Origin: Antennarius striatus
Taxonomy: Eukaryota > Chordata > Actinopteri > Lophiiformes > Antennariidae
Assembly (NCBI RefSeq): GCF_040054535.1
Contig: NC_090781.1
Coordinates: 12,315,482 to 12,379,481 of the forward strand
DNA: 64,000 nt
Direction: 5' to 3'
The notes under the pieces were generated by a model, which saw nothing but the letters and a program-made list of their open reading frames with translations, did no database searches and was not told where the DNA came from. Positions 1-13,289 of the stretch are shown piece by piece. Numbering within the stretch: the stretch's first letter is position 1; every line of letters begins with the position of its first letter. A program made the position numbers and the translations under genes.

Positions 1-142
1 TCAAATGTGTCAAAATTCTTGTGTAAACTGGGGGTAACACAAACACACACACAAACACACACACACTGTGGTTTGGCTGAGCTGCTCAGTGTGGAGAGGA
101 CAAGTCTGAACATGCCGAAGATGCACAGCTGAGAGGAGGGGG

Positions 143-225
<83 letters not shown>

Positions 226-1088
226 CCTGCACTGAATTCAAGGCTTTTCTGTTTTGACTGAACAGAAGTGCCCAGATTAAATAAACTATAAATAATTTAA
301 TCCTGCCGTCCAGAGGAGAACCTCCCATTGAGCTCCAGAAAAAAAATCAGCCCTTGAAAAATTTTACAGTCCAAAGTCAGAAACTTTGAACCACACATAT
401 TACTAGAAATAAGTGCTATTTATTCTACTATCTAAATAGGATTTTCCCTAATAATGACAAGAAGAGTTCTTGCAGCACCACAGCTCTTACTGAGCAAAAC
501 CGGTTTGAGGAGTTAATGCTGAGTCTAGGGTCCCTTCCTTCGACATCACCTCGGCGACCAGCTGAACACAATACCACGCAGCAGCTGTAGTCACGTGCTT
601 ATCTCTGTGACAGTTGCAACATGTCTCTAAAACCTGTACTTCCCCCTCCACCTATCCGCCATCAACACCACCCAAACAGGACCAGCAGCCAAGGGTGATG
701 ACTAATAGTCTCGTCCTAACTGATAAGCTCGGCGTTTATTTAAGGGTGGAGGTCTGAAATGTAAACTGAGCTGTGTGTCTGAGTCACACGGATACTTTGC
801 AGAATTTCTATTACCACTGATCTGTCACATCTGCAGCTTTTCCTGCAGGTTTTAAACACAAACCAGTTCTGGACCTGCTGTTGCTGATTTTAAAGAGGCC
901 ACATGATAAATGATGTGTTTTCAACTCAATCTTGATACATGTGCTCCCGTTTAGCCCACATGGCTATGGTCATGCTTCAAATTGCCTGATATCACAATTA
1001 ATGTTTAATCACTTTATTAACTTTTGTTTTTTTTTAGTTTTACATTTCTATAATTTTAGTTGGTATTAAGCTTATAGTTCTATCTTAC
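1..1088 (-). other. Probable intron of the left-edge minus-strand gene; no exon recognised
   Basis: A consensus minus-strand donor (read as CAG then GTAAGA) lies just right of this stretch, so it should be intron of the gene whose first coding exon is at 1089-1461. I looked for a BH3-type exon on the minus strand and found none. The stretch holds a long TG repeat (146-220) and otherwise unremarkable sequence. Confidence 0.45.
146..220. repeat. (TG)n microsatellite
   Basis: About 37 uninterrupted TG units, followed by a short CGCGCC stretch. Confidence 0.97.
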
Positions 1089-1461
1089 CTGACATTTCTC
1101 CTGAGAAGTCTTCACCCCACTCTTCCCTGTGATTGCAAAGAGAAGGAGAAGGAGGAGGTGCTGCTGATGGTGCTGACGCAGGTAACTGCTGGTGGGTCTG
1201 GGGCTCATCCTGGCCCTCTGGGTGGGGGTAAGGCAATGGGTATGACAAATAGAGAGCCTGCAAAGGGTGAAGGTGCTGGGGATTATGATGAAGGTGCCTG
1301 GGACTGGTGCCGGTCCCGGAGCCAGTGGTGATAGAGGTAGTGGTCAGCAGGCCAGGCCAAGTGTGGAAGGAGTGAGGCAGCTCCATGCGACAGGTGTTGT
1401 GACCGGGAAGGGGGCCGTTTCCTCCTGCTCCAGTCTCCCCAATGTTCTCTGCACGGGCCAT
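1089..1461 (-). CDS. bbc3: First coding exon of a Pro/His-rich protein, probable bbc3 (PUMA), partial gene
   Basis: Seen: on the minus strand an acceptor (CCCATTCAG) at 1474-1475 opens an exon. ATG in a good context (GAGATGG) is at 1461-1459, and the frame stays open for 124 codons plus one base to the donor at 1088-1087. The product begins MARAENIGETGAGGNG and is rich in Pro, His, Ser and Thr (for example HLHHNPQHLHPLQ and PSAAPPPSPS), with an acidic end (REEWGEDFSGEMS) and no predicted membrane segment. Known: human BBC3 also starts MARA, is Pro-rich before its BH3 helix, carries BH3 in a later exon, and lies on the opposite strand beside CCDC9. Inference: this is teleost bbc3, a BH3-only protein that binds BCL-2 family members at mitochondria. 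The BH3 exon would be left of the window, so the name rests on position and composition rather than on the decisive domain. Confidence 0.5.
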
Positions 1462-1473
1462 CTCATTAGAAAC
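1462..1473 (-). other. 5' UTR part of the left-edge gene's first coding exon
   Basis: Twelve bases between the acceptor and the ATG. They imply at least one upstream non-coding exon on the minus strand; candidates are at 1964-2060 and 2626-2800. Confidence 0.5.
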
Positions 1474-1816
1474 CTGAATGGGAGGCAAAATAAAATAAAA
1501 AAAACCTCTAAATATCAAAAACTCAAAATATAAGTAACTTAACATTTCAAATGACTTTGAACATGAAATAATTATATGTATTTAAAATAAAGTAAAATCA
1601 ATAGTATTGGATCACAAATGAAATGTTAAAACATCGGAAAGTAAATCATTTTTTGTCTTTTTTTTTTTTTTTTTTTTACTACAACTGACTTCGAATCAGT
1701 GAGAAAAATGTCTTTAAAACAAATGTTTGACCGTTTCTGATGCAGAAACCCGCAGATGCGTTTCAACGCTGTTGTTTTGCTCCGCGTTTGACCCACCAAC
1801 CTATATTTATCTAACA

Positions 1817-1830
1817 CCGCTAGGGGGCAG
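1817..1830 (+). promoter_or_regulatory. Strong CTCF-like core motif
   Basis: CCGCTAGGGGGCAG matches the usual CTCF core CCASYAGRKGGCRS at 13 of 14 positions. It lies in the CpG-rich block upstream of the minus-strand gene. Binding is not shown by sequence alone. Confidence 0.5.
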
Positions 1831-1839
1831 CAGTGAGCT

Positions 1840-2060
1840 CCCCTCCCCCCACACCAAAACCCCGCCCCGCCCCCCGCCCCCCCCCCACCTCTCCTGTGCA
1901 CGAGACTCGTGTTTGTAAACAAATCCGTGCCGCACGAGCGCGAGAGCCGCGCGACGTGCTCACCCAACCCGGACGGAGAGAAGAGAGCACGACTTCAGAC
2001 AAGTTAGTGGGAATACTGAGGACATTCTGCTCGATCGTGGTCAGAGACGAAAACAATAAA
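1840..2060 (-). promoter_or_regulatory. CpG-rich block with G-run tract and candidate non-coding exon of the left-edge gene
   Basis: CG dinucleotides are dense at 1920-1980, in contrast to the AT-rich surroundings. At 1859-1888 the minus strand carries four or more runs of four to ten G, a possible quadruplex. A minus-strand donor-like GTGAGC follows base 1964, so 1964 to about 2060 could be a non-coding first exon spliced to the acceptor at 1474. The transcription start is unknown. Confidence 0.4.
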
Positions 2061-2625
2061 ATCAGCTCTTAAACATGTATCACAAACAACTCGCATCGCG
2101 TTTCGTTTTACGGTCTTTACAAGAACAAATAACTTCCAAAATGAAAGAAGAAACTAGAACACAAAAACTGAAAACACATGAAAAACCCGCCGAGCGATGG
2201 TGTTGATTTTGGCTGTTAAAGTCAGATGATACCTGCACAAAATCTTTATGTTATATATATATTTTAATGTTGCAAAATACTCAGTCGTGCACGGACATGC
2301 GTATACTGTTTTTCGCTTTTTGCACACATTAACTTCTTTCTGATATGTCTAACAAGTCGGGACCCACCGCAAAATGGATTTTTCTTTTCCAGAAAAATTT
2401 TCTCGCTGAGCCAAAAAAAAAAAAACACCTCAAAATTAAATGTGTTTTTGTTGTTTTAGTTATCAGACATTTGCTTTAAGATTTAACATTAAACCAAGGT
2501 TTCAAAAGATTTTTTTTTTACAGCTGTGCAGATGATGCGTCGAACTGCTGTCATATTCAGAAAGTTCCGCAGCTAGAAATAACACATACTGTATTTGCTT
2601 CATTCCCATGCATAAAAATACTCAC

Positions 2626-3010
2626 TTTGTCTATCTGTGGTAAAGCTGTATGCAGATCAGAAAGCGACAGTAACAGGTGGACATCAGATTGAGTAGAAAT
2701 GTGCCTGAAGCAGCAGCTGGTGGGACCTGAGAAGGACCGGGGTTCGGGAGTCCACTCTGGGGGGGGGGGACGCGTCACTCCATGTCAAGTTTCCCGGCGC
2801 GGATTGTCTGAACACTCAGCACATTCTCCTTCATAGACCATAGATCAAGCCATCAGTAACACATCGACACGCAGCCGACTAGCCGTGTTGTGACAGCGTG
2901 AGGAGCGGGTGGCTTGTTATCTATCTATCCCGTCTGTCCGGGCGAAGCGACTTCCCTCCGCTTTTAGGCGATCTTGACAGGAGTAAACATGACTTCCGGT
3001 GTGAATCTTC
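2626..3010 (-). promoter_or_regulatory. Second CpG-rich block: candidate first exon and promoter of the left-edge gene
   Basis: The minus-strand sequence GACAAA then GTGAGTAT is a near-consensus donor, ending a possible exon at 2626. Upstream (2780-3000) is GC-rich DNA with many CG dinucleotides and an ETS-like ACTTCCGG at 2989-2998. No methionine-initiated frame of convincing coding character is present, so I read it as 5' UTR plus core promoter, possibly an alternative to the one at 2 kb. Confidence 0.35.
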
Positions 3011-4361
3011 AAAATAAAACATACAACGCTTTCCTTTCTTCTACTTATTGAAAGTCACCTCAACAGTGTGGCTTCAACATACAGAAAAAATTATGAAGAC
3101 ATAAATTTCTTAATGAATACATAAAAACTACTTGAATCAATTTATAAAACAATAAAGAACATTTAAAGCATTTTAATGCATGTTTTATTTATTACTTGTT
3201 AACTAAGATTACAGAAAACAGCGCAAATCAGTGAGTCAACCAAAAATTTCAAATGAAACCTTATTTACACCTTGATAATACAGTATAATAAATAATATAT
3301 TATGGCGTAATGGAATTTCATCTCATACTAACTATCTCAATGTGTAACGGAATTAGGAATAAAGTCTAAATGTTCGTTCGTCGTTTCCATCTCTTCATCA
3401 ATTGACATATTTTTATTTTGAAGGCAGCGCCATGGAGTTCATGTGACTTCCTTTTCTTCTCCTCGGCAAGTACTGACATGCTCCCCCCACCACCCCACTG
3501 CACCCCCTTTTCTCTATTTACGTCTGTCCATTTCTTTGTATGTGTTTTGAACACTTTTTGAAACTAATTCTCCTATATTTATGTTTTTTTCTAACTGTCC
3601 ATTCCAGAAAGCTTCATTTCCAACACATTCTTTCCACACTTCTAATTTCACTCCCCTTATTGCTGAACCATTGTTCTTCTTACAGGAAAAGACACTTCTT
3701 TATTATGATGACACCAAACAAGCTTCAACAAAACATTCCCACACACACACACACACGCACACACTCACACCTCCCTATCATCCCTTTCCTCACCTCCTGC
3801 TGTCCTCCCCCCAGTGTCATGCATCTGCAGCAGCTGTAAAACTCAAGCATGTGTCTGCTGCAGAGGGGCGCTGACTCAGCCTTTAGTGTGAAGCAGCTTT
3901 TCACAGCAGCAGATCCACTGAAGGTGAAGTAAGACTGCAGTCATGAATAGAGGTTAAAATCTTTTCTGATCATTGTGATTATTGAAATGAAAGGCCAGCC
4001 TGTGGTGGTTTGCTATGGGACAGGTAATTGCACACGGATAACTATTAATTCATAGGCTGTTAGAAGAATGACACCTATTTTGTTGTTGCAACCATATAAC
4101 CATAAATAACTATCCATGTGACTGTATTCCGTTAATGATTGCATTTTTAAAAATCAACTTATTTATCACATTTACAACAAACTGTTTTGTGCTTTGACTC
4201 ATTAGAAATGCAGCTTTACATCCAGTTTCACAAAAGCACCAGCAGGTCTCTGTTTATCAGTTTTCCTCAGAGGCATCCAATGGCTTTACAATGAAAAATT
4301 ATTTGAAATGCAAATTGTTTCTTGTTTGTATTTATTTTTTCAATAGATTTCCTAGACTCAA
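3011..4361. other. Intergenic, no gene recognised
   Basis: AT-rich sequence with a short CA-rich patch at 3740-3773. Open frames here have no recognisable protein character. Confidence 0.6.
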
Positions 4362-5118
4362 TGGGGGACCGCAGTAGCTCAGTCCACTCAGGCCCCGTCC
4401 ACACGATGCCAGAACTTTTTGAAAACGCAACTTTTTTGTTGCGTTTACGCCTTCCGTCCACACGACATCGCAGATATCAAGAACGAAAACGCAACTTTTC
4501 GTCTTGCCTGCGACGAAAACCTCTGTGATGTCATATTTATGTACCCGTGTGTTGTGACAACAAAACACGGAGGATTCCTATTGGATAAAATTTGACTCAA
4601 TACTGCCACCACATGGTTTGGCGTGCTTTTAGCCGTCTTCGAAAACGCACTGCTGCGTTTACGTGTGGATGGAGATTTTTTTGAAAACACCGTCGTGTGG
4701 ACGCGAATCGTTTTTGATGCGTTTTCAAAAAAATCCGTCATCGTGTGGACGGGGCCTAAGTCTTGGGCTGGAGACCGGAAGGTGGTTGCTTCAAGGCCCA
4801 TGCAGACCAAAACATGTGGAGTGTGAGCTGGTAGCAGAGATGTGCCAGTTCACCTCCTGAGCACTGCCGATGTGCCCCTTAGCAAGGCCCCCCTTACAAG
4901 TTGCATGAAGGAGCTGCCTGCTACTCTACCTCTAAATATATTTGCATGCCTACAGGCCCCTTGTGTGTGTGTGTTTAGGTTAGTGTATGTTTCAGGGCCT
5001 GTGTGTATACACATACACATATAAATTTAAGCGTGTGAAATATATATATATACAGACTGTGAGTGGAAAGATTAATTTCCTTGAGGGAATTATTAAAGTT
5101 CCTTTCTTCTTCTTTAGG
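4362..5118 (+). mobile_element. tRNA-derived SINE, interrupted by a MITE
   Basis: The head (4362-4389) contains GCAGTAGCTCAGT, an RNA polymerase III A-box-like tRNA sequence. After the insertion at 4391-4756 it resumes with GTCTTGGGCTGGAGACC and a B-box-like GGTTGCTTCAAGGCCC. The body (GTGCCAGTTCACCTCCTG) and the tail (AATTTCCTTGAGGGAATTA then TTAAAGTT and CTT repeats) match the common teleost tRNA-SINE layout with a LINE-related 3' tail. Without the insert it is about 390 bp. Confidence 0.75.
4391..4756 (+). mobile_element. PIF/Harbinger-like MITE, copy 1
   Basis: Terminal inverted repeats start GGCCCCGTCCACACGATG and end CATCGTGTGGACGGGGCC. The interior contains a block (CACGGAGGATTCCTATTGG, CTGCCACCACATGGTTTGG) also found in the other copies in this window. 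Flanks are TCA and TAA, consistent with a decayed 3-bp target duplication of the TWA type. It encodes nothing and sits inside a tRNA-SINE. Confidence 0.7.
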
Positions 5119-5338
5119 CTCTTGAAACTAAAATCCAGGATTAGTGAACGTTTTGTTGACACTGGAATCCATTTACGAAAAACTGTTTAATCTACATATG
5201 CAGTCAGCCATTTCACACTTTATTTTACATTCTAGGTACATTTCCACATTCATGCTGCAGGCTGTAATGCTCACACTAATAACAGTAATAGTATTTTTTT
5301 CATGACAGATAACTGCAGGAACGTTAAAGTCAAACTCA

Positions 5339-5847
5339 GGCCCCGTCCACACGATGACGTATTTTTTTGAAAACCCATCGAAAACGATTCGCGTCCACAC
5401 GACAGCGTTTTCAAAAAAATCTCCGTCCACACTTAACGCATCAGTGCGTTTTTGAAGACGGCTATAAGCATGCCAAACCATGTGGTGGCAGTATTGAGTC
5501 AAATTTTATCCAATAGGAATCCTCCGTGTTTTGTTGTCACAAAACGCCTGCAAGAATGCTGCCATCAACAAGGTTCGTACATCCATCATTTTTGTACACA
5601 CGGGCCCATAAATATGACATCACAGCGGTTTTCGTCGCAGGCAAGACGTCAGCGTTTTTAAAAAGTTGCAAATACATCGTCCACATGACAACGCAGACCC
5701 CGCATTTTAAAAAAAATCCACCTTGGCCAACGTTTTCAAAAAGTTGCGTTTTCGTTCCGGATATCTGCGTTGTCGTGTGGACGGAAGGCGTAAATGCAAC
5801 AAAAAAGTTGCGTTTTCAAAAAGTTCTGGCATCGTGTAGATGAGGCC
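5339..5847 (-). mobile_element. PIF/Harbinger-like MITE, copy 2 (inverted)
   Basis: Same family as the copy at 4391 but in opposite orientation and longer (about 509 bp). It starts GGCCCCGTCCACACGATGAC and ends in a mutated repeat (GTGTAGATGAGGCC). Flanks are TCA and TTA. Its interior is the reverse complement of the CCACATGGTTTGG and CACGGAGGATTCC blocks of copy 1. Confidence 0.7.
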
Positions 5848-8800
5848 TTAAACCCTAAAATCGAGTCACAACAGCAAACTAATTATTCAAGTCTCTGCAC
5901 CATGCTGATTTGTGTGAAAGCCCTGCATGGCATTTGCATTCCAAATGACTGGGGACCCCACCCCCGCCTTCTTGATCCCTGACCCTCAAATCATTGTGCT
6001 TTAGTTGCACCTCTCAGCTGCAGGGCATGAGACAGTTGTGGCTCAGCTGAGCTTCGGGGTCATAGGCTGCTTAATCGGCTGGAAATGGTGGTTTGACTGA
6101 AGACACCCCCACCCCTATGTACACACCACCTCCTCCTGCAGCAGACTGGTGCACACCCCTTTGTTTGGGGGTGGGTCTCCACTCAGGTACATGCCCAGAC
6201 AAACATCCAATATCAGCTGTATAGCAGACAAACAGACGTAGAGTGACATGTGGTCAGCAGGAACGACTGGAAAATGATAATTAAAGACTATACTATTAGT
6301 ACAAAATCTATACTATTAGTACAAAATTACTATTGTCGCAATTTTTACTCGACAAGCTCAGATGCATCCAGGAGCAAATCTGTAAAAAATATGTACTTTC
6401 AATTTTTTTGTAAAAAATGATGCAATTAGTCTGTTTTTTTCCCCAGAACATTCATCTGAAGCAGTTTTATCCCACCAAGTAGTAGGTTTAATATTTTCAT
6501 CAATATTTTAATTACTATCTCAGTCATTTTCATCCAAATATTTTGACTATGACACTGTCTAGATTATCATTTTCCTCATTGATTATATTCCTGCTGCAAG
6601 ACAACAAGTCAGTCACAGATTATAACACATAAAATAGACAAGACCTCTGCTGGTGCCAATTCAAGACTGATGCCAACGTTACTGATGTCACTCAGCAGGT
6701 TTTTGGTTCCATACTGTGTCATCAACATTGCTTTCTGTCCAGCAATGTGTGTCTTTGCGTGTGTTTCTGTTTGATGAGGGGGATTAATAAATTCTGTAAC
6801 ACAAGTACAGTCCTGCAACTCTAGAGGGATGACGCCATCAGATAAGGTGAGCACACAGCTCTCTGACCCGGTTTCTGCGGTCACCTGCGTCTCTCTTTGG
6901 AGTACATTAAGGTTATGATATTCTTTTATTGTGACACAAGGCAAAACCTATAAAATTGTTTGGCATTTAATCACTTAATGATTCATGCACTTTAATTCAA
7001 ACCTCATGGACAGAATGTGGTCTGGAGCCACATTGCAGCCGCTGCAACATGCAGGAAGAAGCAGGGTGAGTTCAGTGGCCATCAGGCCTACATTGGGCTT
7101 GACAGGTGTTTGTTTATGTATGTGATGATTTATTGTCATTTATTGTCACTTTACCTTTAAGCTACCTAACTATGATTGTGTTTGATTGTATGCATGTCGT
7201 CAGTTTTGTGAAGGGACGGATGGCCGTGTTTATTGACTGAAAATTCAAAACAATTTTTGATTTCTTCATGATCTTGAGCTGAAGGGCAGCAGTTATCTAT
7301 AGAGAATGATCCAAATCCACTTAAACAACGAGAAACATGAATCGATTATAACTACTCTGAACCTGAAACACACATGTGACAAACAGGAGAGAACATATTC
7401 TACTTGACTGTTCATTTTGGAGAGCATTCTTTCTTTGTATGACTGTTTTGGACTTCAGTTCATGTGTTTCTTTCACGCTCTTGGACAGAATGTGTCTGGA
7501 ACAAAATTGTCTCTACATAATAGTAATTGTGGGATAATATTCAACATTGTTTGAAGTGTGATGTTAGATCTTCGTAATGGAACCCTGTGCTCAATGTTCC
7601 TGCCATTGCACCCTCTTTTATTAAAGTATATTTTTGTTTATTTCCTTATCCTTTTGGGCTACTAGTCCACAGTCTCTGTATGGCTCCTTGTGGTACAAAC
7701 ACAAACATAATGAGTAAAAGATGTATAATGGGGTCGATGTCATAAACTTATTTCAGACTGCAGTCTGCTGTGAACATGAGGCCTGCACCAACATCCTTCT
7801 CATTGGAAAGAATTGTGATTTAATGCAGAGGAGGTCGTCTCTGCTGTCTGTGGAAAACATGAGTGTTCAAGTATCTGAAGCATAATTAAAGAAACTGAAA
7901 CATGCACGGCTGTTAGGTCTAAACCTGGAACACATTTGTTTTTCTTAGTTCCTTAAAAGTTTACATTTGGAACGACAATGCTTCCTCCCACCAGTTTGGT
8001 GGACTTTGATTGTGTCCCACCGTTGTAGCTCTAATATTAGTATTAATATTAATAATGTGTATGTTTTTGTACACATTATTAGAAATGCTGGAGTTGCAAA
8101 AGGTCTCGGTGTGAGGGTCGTGCATTCCAATGAGGTTGATGTTGACCTGGGAAAGCGTGACATCTTCAGTCAAACATGACGTCAGACAACTGACCTATGT
8201 AGACTCCTCAACCACATCCCTCTCTCAATCTTCCACGTTCTGTTAATTGAGAGTAATGTCTTCATTTCCTCATCATACAGACATAAAAATTACAATTCAG
8301 ACAAGAAAACAGCATTTAAAATGGGTGGAAAATACAGTGGAACATAGAGACAATATGGCGATACTTTGACAATGTAGATGCATGGAGAACGAGAATACTA
8401 ATTTACAAAATTACACGTCTATAAAATACTTAATGTTAATTATTAGGTATTTCCTCAAATTTGTCAGGTTTTCATGAATTTATATAAATTCCCAAATATG
8501 ATTTCAGTTTTCTTTATTCACCCCAGCCTGTTAAGTTTTTACACGTTTTTGTCTCTGCTTGGAGGATAAGACACTTCCAATTTGCCACTTTTTTTTTTGG
8601 GGGGGGGGGGGGTTTCGCTGTTAAATGCTACTGACTAAAATTTAGATCTTTGATATATTGGTGAGGTGTTAAGAAAGCGTGTGAACTCATGGTGACAGTT
8701 ACACTATTCTGCACATCAAAACATTTTCACATTTGCGTTGGACAAATATGAAACTAACCTGATGTCAGTGAATTATGAAAAAGACGGAGTACTGTCAAAA

Positions 8801-9399
8801 GTCTGCCCTGATTTACGTCAATTCTTCCTTTTCACAGAAACCTTTACGATTCACTAGGACAGTTTTCTTTCGTTTGTCTTCTCAATATTTATTTCTATGT
8901 GGTTTTAAAATCACCAAATCCTTCAGTACCTGTATTTAATCTGCATTCTCCCGTCAGTCTTACTTTCTTTGATTTCCTCCTCTTTTTCCTCCTTTTTTCC
9001 ACCTGTATTTCTCAAATTAGCTCCTGCTGTTGTTGTGATAATTATTCACTAAAGAGGCACCACAGGAGGTGGGAAAGCCAGCGGACTCTCACTCATCAGG
9101 TTCTGCAGACAAAAACTTGTCTATTGTAGCAGCAGGCTTGAAGCCTTCTCTGGAAACACACATTTAAGTGTAAGGTAGCCTTTAACCCGGGACTCTCCCA
9201 CTTTCCCTTCCTGACCAACTTTTTCACAGTATAAAACACTTAGATGTATTTATTTTTGAGCTGGTGCCTAATTGTTAGTAATCAAGCAAAATTTACACAC
9301 AGACTCACGTGGTAAACTAGGTAGGCTATCTGGCAGAATTTTATAAAATATTTGAGTTTACCTTCCATCATAGGATACCTTGGTCTCATCTGTATTCCC
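5848..9399. other. Intergenic, no gene recognised
   Basis: No frame here looks like a real exon. The stretch has a polypyrimidine/polypurine switch at 8590-8613 (a T run followed directly by 14 G) and otherwise unassigned unique-looking sequence. Confidence 0.55.
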
Positions 9400-9631
9400 G
9401 CTAGTGTGGAATAATCCCTACCAAGTACAGAACCTCAACCTTGACCAGCTTTCCCAACTTTTAGACCTCTGCCTGAGCAGCAACTATTTCCAGTACAGAG
9501 GGAACTTCTATAGGCAAAAACACAGATGTGCCATGGGCTCGCTGGTGTCTCCTACTGTGGCCAATCTGTACATGGAAAAAGTGGAACACAGGGCTCTGAC
9601 CTCCTACAACAGACCAAAACCAAGCAGTTAA
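9400..9631 (+). pseudogene. Penelope-like retroelement reverse transcriptase fragment
   Basis: The frame encodes about 75 residues with LLDLCLSSNYFQYRGNFY, then AMGSLVSPTVANLYMEKVE. This is the finger/palm motif of Penelope-like reverse transcriptases (usual form AMGSPxSPxxANLYME). The frame ends shortly after, before the catalytic YxDD block, and the upstream part of the enzyme is absent, so this is an inactive fragment. Confidence 0.7.
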
Positions 9632-10862
9632 ACAAATACTGTATATGTACCATTGCAAACACCGGGGTAGAATTGAGAATGCTGACTGACAAGTAAATGC
9701 TTCACAGCCCTTTACAAAGGAGGCATTCAATTACTATTGAGGTCAGAAGGTCACACACGTGTGATTGACAACTTGCAGCATATAAACACACACACTCACA
9801 CACATACACACACGTGTGATTGACAACAACTGACAATTAGAGTGGATAAATAATTTCCTGTACGAGGGATTTATAAAGTTGATTTAATCTTTTTTCTATT
9901 TTTGTAATTTTATTTGAGGGTGTACATGTGCTCCTTTCTGTCCCATCCACGGAAATTATTAATCATTTATCCTTTTCTGATGACCCTTTTAAGTATAATA
10001 CCAAAGAAAAATTCCTTCATACTGGCAGGAAGAAACAAAGAAAGCAAACAAAAGAAGGTGGTGTAGAAGATAGAAGTTGAGAAAACAAAGCCATCATTGT
10101 GTGTAGAGGAGGAAATCTGAGCAGTCAGGGTTATAAGGGAGAGGGTGTCAGGCTTCTGAACAGCAACACCATTACCTCATCCATTTCACCTCAAACAGAG
10201 ATGGACAGATGGACCTGCTGAGTGTGAGTACCGCTGTGCCCCGCTCGGTCTCTGACAGCCAAACAAATCCCTGTTGTGATAAGACGAGGCAACACAGTGT
10301 GGAGGAATGTGCGTCTGCAGCACATCGTGTCTGTTCAGACGTGGTTCGATTTCTCATGCAACACCAGGAAAGATGGGAAGAAAAGTTCATCACTGGAACG
10401 GACATTTAGTATACAGATATAATATAATGTTAGATCTGAACTTACCGATGTGATGTTTGGAGAAGTAGTACTTTATATTTGGTAATTTAAAACCAGGGGC
10501 CCTAAGACAGGAACCTCTAGAGTCTTTTGAATTTTGTAAGACATTTTGGCATTTTTTGTTAATGCAGAAACATTTACTATTACAATATTTAAGAAATAAA
10601 TATATAAATAAAGCTTGAATATAATCAGAAATTCTGAATTACTGCTGCAACAGCAACATTACACTTGTTACATTTCTATGAAATGCCAATGAAGACAAGG
10701 AGCATCAGAAACAGGAATACCATAACGTAAAGGCTATTAAACCCACATTGGTTGCAGAAGCCAGTTCTGTTTTTAGCCTGTAGCAGGAGCTGTGAATTAA
10801 ACGTAAAAATAAACAACAACCATCCCGTGACACCCCTGAATTCAAAATTTTACCCTGACCCA
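9632..10862. other. Intergenic, short CA repeats only
   Basis: Contains CA-rich patches near 9785-9812 flanked by a duplicated GTGTGATTGACAAC (9760-9773 and 9814-9827). A 66-codon frame at 10,209-10,409 has no recognisable features. Confidence 0.5.
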
Positions 10863-11160
10863 CTTGCCCTGACCTATAGATCAAAGCAGTAGCTTTGATC
10901 TATGGACTTACACTTGCCTTCTCCCTCGTCTTTTATCTTATCCGATCCTTGAGTGTACAAAAGTTGAACTATGACCTTGATCTAGGTTTCTCAAGGTCAA
11001 GGTCATCATCTCATTTTCATCCTCTTTGCTTCCAGAGCAATATGCTTTTTGTTTCATCTTTCTATCAGCAACAGTTGCGAAGATATTTGGTGGACATACC
11101 AATGGACGGACGGACGGACGAACGAATGAACACTGGCAATTACAACATATCACCACTTTG
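10863..11160 (-). repeat. Interspersed repeat with nuclear-receptor half-sites, copy C
   Basis: About 300 bp matching, in reverse orientation, the copies at 53.6-54.2 kb: GTAATTGTCAGTGTT-type end, GGACGGACGGAC run, CCACCAAATATCTTCGCAA-type block and ATAGATCAAAGC end. It contains TGACCTTGA (10,972-10,980) and TCAAGGTCAAGGTCA (10,991-11,005). The superfamily is not recognised. Confidence 0.7.
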
Positions 11161-12900
<1,740 letters not shown>

Positions 12901-13289
12901 GAAAAAAGAAAGCACGTTAGAGTGGGTGGGTGGTAGTGTCTTTGTTAGTGTTCTCTGAGTAACAGAACAAAATGCAGTAGGTGTTTTAAAGCTGTAGAGG
13001 CAGACAAGGTGTTTTAAATGGAAAGCATTTCAAACTATTAACTTTATTTCTATTCAATAGTTTACTAACTGCACCTGAATCATCTTTAGTCCTATCAATG
13101 AACACCCCTAGTGTCACAGTACAAGGGGGACAAGCTGATTGTCATTGTTGTGGTTACAGTTGTACATTACAGTTCAATATTACCTTTATGAGGTATGGTA
13201 AAATGTACGGCATGCATCAATTAATGTAAATGTACATGTAAAAATTTAAATGTAACATACTTTATTAATACAATAATCAAGTGCTGCAT

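Noticed and set aside
4362..4389. A functional tRNA gene at the A-box-like sequence
   Set aside because: There is no cloverleaf; the following sequence is a SINE body, and the B-box lies beyond a transposon insertion.
10209..10409. 66-codon plus frame and its minus-strand partner
   Set aside because: No recognisable motif, no splice context, and it is isolated in repeat-rich intergenic DNA.
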